Below are positions 1 to 4,449 of a DNA stretch of 5,447 nucleotides, one piece after another. This DNA comes from Oscillospiraceae bacterium (GTDB lineage Bacteria; Bacillota; Clostridia; Oscillospirales; Ruminococcaceae), in the NCBI GenBank assembly GCA_017544185.1, contig JAFYEQ010000290.1, positions 1-5,447 on the forward strand. The letters run 5' to 3'. The notes beneath the pieces were generated by a model. It did not search any database. It saw only the letters and a program-made list of their open reading frames with translations, and was not told the origin of the DNA. The stretch's first letter is position 1. The number at the start of each line of letters is the position of its first letter. A program made the position numbers and the translations under genes.

Positions 1-2
1 GA

Positions 3-719
3 TTCCCAGATGACTCTGGCTTTGTCCTGCCACTGACTATCGCCTGTCAATTCCGATAGTTCCATCCACTCGGGTACCCATCGACAGGCCTCAATGTCGA
101 ACTGCGGGCAATCCGTCGAAGGACGACTCAGGCCGAATGTGTGATACTTCCCGTCGTACACGTCCGCATCCACCACCTTGCCCTCGGAGCGGTGCTTAGC
201 GCCGTATCCGTCCCAGTTGAGGGTGTGCTGTATCTTCGTGCTGTAGAAGGGGGACTCGTATATGTCTATCTCCGTGCCGTTGCGTCCGCCCTCGGTCTCG
301 TCGCCTACACAGTCGTTGAAGAGCCAGAAGGCTGTCCAGTAGCCGGGGATGTTGTTGAGGGTGGTGCGTATCTCATAGTAGCCGTAGGCCTGCTCGAAGC
401 GGCCCTTGCTGCGCACGCCGCCCGAGATATATCTCCAACTGTCGTGATCTACACCTATGATCAGATGTCCGTCGCCGTCAAGATAGGACATGCTGTCGTC
501 CCAGTAGTCGTCCATATCCTGACGATGCTGCTCGGGGCAGCGCTCCCACTTGGTATCGTCCAGCTCTTTGCCGTCGAACTCATCGCAGAAGGTGAGGGTA
601 TACTTATCCCCGTCGATGATCAGATCATCTGTGGCAGCATTGCCGTCGGCGTCCCCCGGGAGAGACGTTCCCGAGACTGCCATGAGCACGGATAGTATCA
701 AAGCCGTTATCTCTTCCAT
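3..719 (-). CDS. GH16 family glycoside hydrolase (beta-glucanase-like), partial, with an atypical C-terminal segment
   Basis: Probable secreted endo-beta-glucanase of the GH16 (laminarinase/lichenase) type; 239 codons are visible and the gene runs off the left edge. Residues 1-20 contain a hydrophobic stretch (ITALILSVLMAVSG) that could be a signal peptide, although the N-region is acidic (MEE) rather than basic. The catalytic motif GTEIDIYES (148-156) supplies the expected nucleophile E150, D152 and acid/base E155. FDEF-like CDEFDG (45-50), GYWTAFWLF (126-134) and YHTFGL (192-197) are also GH16-like. The start at 719 is chosen because AGGAG lies 5 nt upstream. An in-frame ATG at 737 overlaps the stop of the preceding gene (ATGA) and is an alternative. 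After L197 (position ~128) the expected continuation (EWTPxxY..FYxDG) is absent. It is replaced by SRPSTDCPQFDIEACRW and a helix-like stretch with different codon choice, so the product may be a chimera or the gene broken. Confidence 0.8.
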   Translation of the reverse strand, partial: MEEITALILSVLMAVSGTSLPGDADGNAATDDLIIDGDKYTLTFCDEFDGKELDDTKWERCPEQHRQDMDDYWDDSMSYLDGDGHLIIGVDHDSWRYISGGVRSKGRFEQAYGYYEIRTTLNNIPGYWTAFWLFNDCVGDETEGGRNGTEIDIYESPFYSTKIQHTLNWDGYGAKHRSEGKVVDADVYDGKYHTFGLSRPSTDCPQFDIEACRWVPEWMELSELTGDSQWQDKARVIWE

Positions 720-733
720 AGTATCTCCTGTTA

Positions 734-1525
734 TCATCGGTGATGGCGTATGCCCGTGATGATCCATACCGCGATCACGAGGAGCAGGACCCAGATCACT
801 ATCACGGGAAAGGCGTATACGTTCTTCTTGCTGCCCAGATTGCGCTCGTTCTCAGCCTCGGCGCGGCACTTCTCCATGACCTCGTCGGGGATCAGCGCCA
901 CCGCCAGACCTATGAGCATAGGTACGATGAGGATATCGTCCAGCTTGCCAAGTACCGGTATGAAGTCGGGTATCAGATCTATGGGGGACAGGGCATACGC
1001 CACTGCCAGCCAGCAGAACACCTTCGCGGCAAGGGGAGTATCCTTATGGGCCAGAGCGCGGAACATGACGGGTATATCCTCCATGATCTGCGCTGCCCGC
1101 TCCCGAAGCGACATATGTATCTGCTGTGATGTCAGTATCTCCAGCTGCAGCGTACCGGTATACACTATGTCGTATATCTCCTGTGTGCGCTCGCAATGTA
1201 TGCTCACGGTGCTGCCGGTATGCTCGATCCATTCGCTGTCGGCCAGTTCTCCCCACAGGGCCGGGTACTCGCTCTTGTACAGTGAGCGTCCCTTGCGTAT
1301 ATGGGGCACATGCTCCATATCCATCAGCATACGCTGACGGGTACTGATGCGGACAGGGGAGGGCAGCACTATACGCGCCCGGACGAGCATATCCGAGCGC
1401 CCTTTGTTATACGCTGTGCGGCGGGGGAGTATCAGGTCGGTGACAGTGAACACGGCGCCCTTGTCGGCGCCGTCACTGTATGCAGCGTTCTCCACCACCG
1501 CGCGTGTAAGGTCGAATGTATCCAT
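734..1525 (-). CDS. DUF1232 (YkvA-like) membrane protein with unknown N-terminal region
   Basis: A 263-residue protein of unknown function. Residues ~166-205 (AAKVFCWLAVAYALSPIDLIPDFIP, then GKLDD) are a clear DUF1232/YkvA signature, whose SPIDLIPDxIPxxGxLDD core is diagnostic. A second hydrophobic helix at ~237-258 (YAFPVIVIWVLLLVIAVWII) would anchor the C terminus, leaving a short basic tail (GIRHHR). Residues 1-140 are soluble, rich in Arg/Glu and beta-like, and I do not recognise them; the usual family members are much shorter, so this is an N-terminal extension. The start at 1525 has no Shine-Dalgarno sequence; an 8-bp GC-rich hairpin occupies that position. The gene lies 44 bp after the CmpB-family gene, and its stop overlaps a possible ATG of the GH16 gene, so it is likely in the same operon. 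The domain call is firm; a role is unknown. Confidence 0.85.
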   Translation of the reverse strand: MDTFDLTRAVVENAAYSDGADKGAVFTVTDLILPRRTAYNKGRSDMLVRARIVLPSPVRISTRQRMLMDMEHVPHIRKGRSLYKSEYPALWGELADSEWIEHTGSTVSIHCERTQEIYDIVYTGTLQLEILTSQQIHMSLRERAAQIMEDIPVMFRALAHKDTPLAAKVFCWLAVAYALSPIDLIPDFIPVLGKLDDILIVPMLIGLAVALIPDEVMEKCRAEAENERNLGSKKNVYAFPVIVIWVLLLVIAVWIITGIRHHR

Positions 1526-1538
1526 ATTTCATGTGATA

Positions 1539-1558
1539 GGAGCGGCGGATGCCGCTCC
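1539..1558 (-). promoter_or_regulatory. Intergenic 8-bp hairpin before the DUF1232 gene
   Basis: GGAGCGGC and GCCGCTCC form a perfect 8-bp stem around a 4-nt loop, filling most of the 44-bp gap between the CmpB-family stop (1570) and the DUF1232 start (1525). On the minus strand the stem is followed by TATCACATG, not a T-run, so it is not a classical intrinsic terminator. It sits where a ribosome binding site would be expected. It may be an mRNA-stability or processing element, or a partial attenuator that lowers expression of the two distal genes; this is inference from position. Confidence 0.5.
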
Positions 1559-1569
1559 GGTCCGTAGGG

Positions 1570-2508
1570 TCATTTCTTGTCTATGAGGTCCTGTATACTG
1601 TGCAGATCCAGCTTCTGCCTGATGTCGTCTACCAGAGGGCCTACCCAGTTGCCGGACAGCATCTGACGCAGCTCCTCTGCCAGATCCTTGCCTTCATCGG
1701 GATGCATATGCGGGAACGCGCGGAGCAGACGGAGCTCGCGCCTGTCGGTAGAGAAAGCTATATACGCATCGTAGCGCATACCGATCAGCCGCTTGATATC
1801 CGAGACGCCGTCTCGGATATCTGCGTTCAGATTATCCGCATGTACCTGCACCAGCTCGGCATTTTCCTGTATGGCCGCAGAGGTATCCAGTGCCGCGGTG
1901 CCCAGTGCCAGTCCCAGCGAGCTGGAGCTCTCGTTCATACGCGCATTGATCTCGGCGATCTCGTGTATGTGCAGCGTGAGCCTCTTTGCAGCAGCGTAGG
2001 AGCCTGCGGTATCTATCACCAGCAGCACGCCCGATATGCACAGGAACACGATGCCCGCGGGATGGGGTATCATATTCGCCAGACGCAGCACCACAGGTAC
2101 TATAAAGGTCTCGGCGATGAGACACACAAAGCCCCATTCCAGCGTTACCTTCAGGCATATATACCCATGGAAGTTGTAGGGCTCGTCGGAGTAGTCCCAC
2201 CACTGGTTGTGGAATATCTTCTTCATCAGCACCCCAACCGCCAGTTCGAAGGCGGTACAGACCACGGCCGATACCACGAACAGCAGCAGGGGCTTATCAA
2301 GGATGTCATGCAGGAGCACGGTGATGATGTTCGCACCGAAGCCGTATATCGGGCATATAGGCATATCCAGGAAGCCTCTGTTGGAGTACTCGCCCATCTT
2401 CAGGGTATGTACGCAGACCTCCATCGCCCATCCCAAAAACGACCACGCCATGAACAACATCATCATCTCATAGAGGGACAGCCCGAACGCGGGGATGGTA
2501 TCAAACAT
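1570..2508 (-). CDS. CmpB-family (PF06541) polytopic membrane protein with C-terminal helical domain
   Basis: A 312-residue membrane protein of the family annotated 'putative ABC-transporter type IV / ABC_trans_CmpB', whose transport role is not established. Seen in sequence: FLGWAMEV (24-31), NRGFLDMPICPIYGFGA (43-59) and WWDYSDEPYNFHGYICL (103-119), which are the family's conserved blocks, with hydrophobic segments near 14-30, 58-80, 82-97, 121-145 and 150-170. Residues ~175-312 are soluble, charged and helical (coiled-coil-like), a long extension that probably faces the cytoplasm. The ATG at 2508 is chosen because it begins the hydrophobic family N-terminus and overlaps the end of the upstream gene by 8 bp (ATGTTTGA), implying translational coupling; no separate Shine-Dalgarno is visible. 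A start 30 codons earlier (2598) would add an Arg/Thr/Pro-rich out-of-frame shadow of the upstream gene and was rejected. No ABC ATPase is present in the window. Confidence 0.85.
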   Translation of the reverse strand: MFDTIPAFGLSLYEMMMLFMAWSFLGWAMEVCVHTLKMGEYSNRGFLDMPICPIYGFGANIITVLLHDILDKPLLLFVVSAVVCTAFELAVGVLMKKIFHNQWWDYSDEPYNFHGYICLKVTLEWGFVCLIAETFIVPVVLRLANMIPHPAGIVFLCISGVLLVIDTAGSYAAAKRLTLHIHEIAEINARMNESSSSLGLALGTAALDTSAAIQENAELVQVHADNLNADIRDGVSDIKRLIGMRYDAYIAFSTDRRELRLLRAFPHMHPDEGKDLAEELRQMLSGNWVGPLVDDIRQKLDLHSIQDLIDKK

Positions 2509-2884
2509 CAGTATCGTCGTCGGTGCTGTCCGTGTCGTCGGTCTTGTCGGTCTTGTTCTCGCAGCAGCCCGATACACAGTCACCGAACATCTTGGCAATG
2601 GCCTCGCCCAGCTCGTTCATGCTCTTCTCGATCTCGCCTACGCCCTTCTCGATCTCACCGCCTGCGCTCTCGATATCGCGTCTGATATCTTCCTTCACTC
2701 TGCCGCTCTCGATATCCCGGCGGAAGCGCTCGCTGTCGGTCTTGAGGCCTTCGAATACAGAGCGGAGCTTCTGCTTCTCCTCCTCGGAGATAGTGGGGAG
2801 CTCCTGTCCCTTGATGACCTCGCTCACACCTGCGAGCTGTACCTTGAGCTCTTCGATGCCCTTGATGATATCTTCCTTTTTCAT
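2501..2884 (-). CDS. Small charged coiled-coil-like protein, unknown function
   Basis: A 127-residue soluble protein that I do not recognise. It is predicted almost entirely helical and very hydrophilic, with heptad-like spacing from ~5 to 100. Internal repeats are visible: RRDIES at 55-60 and 68-73, and GEIEK at 76-80 and 83-87, suggesting growth by duplication of an amphipathic helix. A cysteine cluster (C103, C107, C108 in CVSGCC) precedes a disordered Thr/Asp-rich tail (112-126), encoded by short tandem repeats in the DNA (gtcggtctt twice near 2540). No signal peptide or membrane helix is seen. The start at 2884 has a strong GGGAGG Shine-Dalgarno 8-9 nt upstream. It is 50 bp behind the epimerase and overlaps the CmpB-family gene by 8 bp, so it is probably made with, and may bind, that membrane protein, whose C-terminal part is also helical. 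The gene is real; its function is unknown. Confidence 0.8.
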   Translation of the reverse strand: MKKEDIIKGIEELKVQLAGVSEVIKGQELPTISEEEKQKLRSVFEGLKTDSERFRRDIESGRVKEDIRRDIESAGGEIEKGVGEIEKSMNELGEAIAKMFGDCVSGCCENKTDKTDDTDSTDDDTDV

Positions 2885-2934
2885 TTTACATACCTCCCAT
2901 AAAGTATCTTAGTTCTCGTTCATACGATCCTGCA

Positions 2935-4125
2935 TCAGTCGATGCCGCGTGCGATGATCTCCATGCACATGCGGCTGTTGTGATAGTGACACTTCCATTC
3001 GTTGACCATAGTGACATCGGGTATGGGCGTGCCCTGCATATCCACCTCGGCCCACCATTCACTGCCGTCGCGATGGTCGCACTGATATGTGAGTATCCAG
3101 TCCATGACCTTGTCGGCGGCATCCAGGAACTTTTTGTCTCCGCTGTGCTGGTAGGCGTTGACAAAGCCCACCACAGTCTCGGCCTGCACCCACCATACTC
3201 GCTTGGTGCTGATCTTGTCCCCGTCGCGCTCGTTGTTCAAGGAGCCTGTCACGGGATCGTAGGCGATGCGGTATATGTCCTCCGCTATGCGAAGATCATA
3301 CCCTGCCCACTTCTTTCTGAGCTCCTCATCGCCCAGCACGTCACATGCGCGGTCGATCAGCCATTGGGCCTCGATGTCATGACCGTAGGAGTGTATATCT
3401 CCGATCACGTTCAGCTCACGGTCGAAGAAGACCAGCAGCTTGTCGTTGTCCTTGTCGAAGATCTTGTCCTCGGTGATGGACAGCAGGAAGCGGAGCCTGT
3501 CGGCCACGCGCTCATCGGCGCTGACCTTGAAGAGGACGGTATACGCCTCGATCAGGTGGAGCACAGTGTTCATGGTCTTGTCTGCCATGAGACCATTCTC
3601 GCTGAGAGCGTCGTTCTCGATCAGATCCCACTTTCTGTCGAAGGCCTCGCGGTAGGCGATCTCATCGGTGCAGCGCTCCTCAACAGTATCATAGAGAGCC
3701 TTGGCAAGCTGCAGCGCCTCGTTGTCGCCCGACGCCTCGAAGTAGGTGGACAGGGCGTATATGGCAAAGGCCTGACAGTAGGTGTGCTTCATGGTGTCCA
3801 GCGGCTGACCGTCGTAGGTCACTGTCCAGTAAACGCCGCCGTATTCCCTGTCCACGCATCTGTCACGTAAGAACACATAGGCGTGGCGGGCGTTGTCCAG
3901 AGCGGATGCAGCTATATCCGGATCGGTATCTTTCAAGGTGATATAGGCGGAAGCATAACTCCAGAGTATCCTTGAGCAGAGTATCACGCCCTTGCAGCCC
4001 TCCTTGTCCACGATCAGGTCGTTGTCCATCTGACCGTAGAAGCCGCCGTATACGTCGTCGCGGAGCTTGTCCCAGAAGGGCAGTATATGCTGCGTCAGCT
4101 CCTTCTTGCATTTTTGTGTGATCAT
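2935..4125 (-). CDS. Cellobiose 2-epimerase (AGE family)
   Basis: A 396-residue cytoplasmic enzyme of the N-acylglucosamine 2-epimerase (AGE) superfamily, an (alpha/alpha)6 barrel. Family members convert cellobiose to 4-O-beta-glucosyl-mannose, feeding mannosylglucose phosphorylase in ruminococci. Seen: LPFWDKLRDDVYGGFYG (15-31), SRILWSY with R52 (51-57), YGGVYW (95-100), FDRKWDL (162-168), LSENGLMADKTMN (174-186), DIHSYGHDIEAQWL (243-256), RVWWVQAE (309-316) and KCHYHNSRMCMEI (378-390). By alignment from memory to the R. albus enzyme, H249 (GHDIE) and H382 (YHN) are the catalytic histidines. Length matches the family (about 390-410). The start at 4125 has an AAAGGGGGA ribosome binding site 3 nt upstream and gives the family N-terminus; an in-frame ATG at 4269 would add 48 unrelated residues. 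Oddities: C50 replaces the usual His before SRILW, and H380 replaces Pro in KCPYHN. It heads the putative operon. Confidence 0.93.
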   Translation of the reverse strand: MITQKCKKELTQHILPFWDKLRDDVYGGFYGQMDNDLIVDKEGCKGVILCSRILWSYASAYITLKDTDPDIAASALDNARHAYVFLRDRCVDREYGGVYWTVTYDGQPLDTMKHTYCQAFAIYALSTYFEASGDNEALQLAKALYDTVEERCTDEIAYREAFDRKWDLIENDALSENGLMADKTMNTVLHLIEAYTVLFKVSADERVADRLRFLLSITEDKIFDKDNDKLLVFFDRELNVIGDIHSYGHDIEAQWLIDRACDVLGDEELRKKWAGYDLRIAEDIYRIAYDPVTGSLNNERDGDKISTKRVWWVQAETVVGFVNAYQHSGDKKFLDAADKVMDWILTYQCDHRDGSEWWAEVDMQGTPIPDVTMVNEWKCHYHNSRMCMEIIARGID

Positions 4126-4170
4126 ATGTCCCCCTTTATTATGATATAAGTTTGTGTTGTGTACATGTTG

Positions 4171-4184
4171 GAAAAACGTTTTTC
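4171..4184. promoter_or_regulatory. Perfect 14-bp CG-centred palindrome, candidate LacI-family operator
   Basis: GAAAAACGTTTTTC is a perfect palindrome with a central CG, 45 bp upstream of the epimerase ATG. LacI-family regulators, including sugar repressors and CcpA, bind short palindromes with a central CG flanked by A/T. The sequence fits that class and not a specific member. The position suits control of the epimerase operon. No matching regulator gene is in the window, and no convincing minus-strand -35/-10 pair is visible beside it; weak -10-like hexamers lie at 4138-4146. Confidence 0.5.
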
Positions 4185-4190
4185 TTGTAA

Positions 4191-4219
4191 AATACGCCCA
4201 TCTGGGGGATGGACGTATT
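4191..4219 (-). terminator. Candidate secA terminator or epimerase attenuator hairpin
   Basis: Arms at 4191-4202 and 4208-4219 form a 12-bp stem with a 5-nt loop. Read as minus-strand RNA all 12 positions pair, one as a G-U wobble. Read as plus-strand RNA that position is a C-A mismatch, so the structure fits a leftward transcript. The minus strand continues into TATTTTAC, a short imperfect U-tract. This may terminate secA readthrough, or act as a leader structure ahead of the epimerase. It lies about 230 nt past the secA stop, far for a simple terminator. Confidence 0.5.
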
Positions 4220-4272
4220 GCTGTGGAATGGTACTTTCGTTTGTTCAATGTGACAGATCTATGCGTCACCTA

Positions 4273-4301
4273 TTGACAGCTACGCTATGATGTGCTATAA
4301 T
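4273..4301 (+). promoter_or_regulatory. Consensus sigma-A promoter with extended -10, firing rightward
   Basis: TTGACA (4273-4278) and TATAAT (4296-4301) are both perfect hexamers at the ideal 17-bp spacing, and TGC before the -10 supplies an extended -10 element. Transcription should begin near A4308 on the plus strand. It therefore runs away from the epimerase and antisense to the 3' end of secA. A chance match this complete is very unlikely. No large plus-strand gene lies downstream; the only candidate product is a 32-residue peptide or a non-coding antisense RNA. Confidence 0.75.
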
Positions 4302-4314
4302 GATCATAGTGTAG
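4280..4314. repeat. 12-bp inverted repeat centred on the -10 box (operator candidate)
   Basis: CTACGCTATGAT (4280-4291) and ATCATAGTGTAG (4303-4314) are inverted copies matching at 11 of 12 positions, separated by 11 bp that contain the TATAAT. A regulator dimer bound here would cover the -10 and start site, so the arrangement suggests repression of an otherwise very strong promoter. It ends before or at the expected start site, so it is more likely a DNA site than an RNA hairpin of the rightward transcript. Confidence 0.6.
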
Positions 4315-4325
4315 GTGCCACGCGC

Positions 4326-4424
4326 ATGTTACTTTTGCTGGCGTTACTTCACGTCGCGTCCGTGGCAGTTCTTGTATTTTTTGCCGTCATCCGTAGGATG
4401 ACATGCCGCAAGCGGCAGCCATGA
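4326..4424 (+). CDS. Possible 32-residue membrane peptide behind the consensus promoter
   Basis: The first ATG after the predicted start site (about 18 nt into the transcript) opens a 32-codon frame ending in TGA. TAGGTG at 4312-4317, partly complementary to the anti-Shine-Dalgarno, lies 8 nt upstream. The peptide begins MLLLLALLHVASVAVLVFFA, a single uninterrupted hydrophobic helix, followed by a basic tail (RRMTCRKRQP). This architecture is shared by type I toxin peptides and small membrane regulators, but I recognise no family. Caution: residues ~7-20 are the antisense reading of a duplicated secA tail, which is hydrophobic in that frame by nature, so the hydrophobicity may be accidental. 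Promoter strength and spacing are the main support. Confidence 0.3.
   Translation: MLLLLALLHVASVAVLVFFAVIRRMTCRKRQP
4344..4385 (-). pseudogene. Duplicate of the last 14 codons of secA (SEC-C tail remnant)
   Basis: Read leftward this encodes [13 protein letters not shown] and a TAA stop, exactly the C terminus of the intact SecA, 106 bp further along. It matches 4450-4491 at 37 of 42 bases. All five differences are synonymous: Tyr TAT/TAC, Gly GGC/GGA, Arg AGA/CGC (two changes) and Val GTA/GTG. Just upstream a further stretch (CTTGCGGCA, around 4407-4415) matches the CPCG codons of secA but is separated from the tail by a hairpin insert. No start codon precedes it in frame, and the frame closes at 4455-4457, so it is a remnant rather than a gene. 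Confidence 0.7.
4386..4417. repeat. Two adjacent perfect short hairpins within the secA-tail remnant
   Basis: Reading the plus strand, GTCATCC-GTA-GGATGAC (4386-4402) and TGCCGC-AA-GCGGCA (4404-4417) are perfect inverted repeats side by side. The first occupies the place where intact secA has only two bases (part of the Ser codon in CGSG), so it looks like an insertion into the duplicate. Neither is followed by a T-run on either strand, so they are not obvious terminators. They lie in both the secA 3' transcript and the rightward transcript. Confidence 0.55.
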
Positions 4425-4449
4425 AAGGATCTCGGCAAATATTATGTCC

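Noticed and set aside
141..695. Plus-strand open frame (184 codons) opposite the GH16 gene
   Set aside because: The minus strand carries the GH16 catalytic motif and a strong ribosome binding site; the plus-strand frame is its shadow.
2509..2598. 30-codon N-terminal extension of the CmpB-family protein
   Set aside because: It overlaps the upstream coding region in another frame and is Arg/Thr/Pro-rich; the hydrophobic family start is at 2508.
1549..2685. Long plus-strand open frame (378 codons) opposite the CmpB-family gene
   Set aside because: Antisense shadow spanning two real genes; His/Gln/Arg-rich low-complexity translation with no family features.
2980..3870. Plus-strand open frame (296 codons) opposite the epimerase
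   Set aside because: Antisense shadow of a conserved enzyme; no ribosome binding site or domain.
4126..4269. 48-codon N-terminal extension of the epimerase
   Set aside because: The family N-terminus begins at 4125 behind a clear ribosome binding site. The extension has no homology character and runs through the hairpin and palindrome.
4386..4417. Tandem hairpins as an intrinsic terminator
   Set aside because: No T-run follows on either strand, so a canonical terminator call is not supported.
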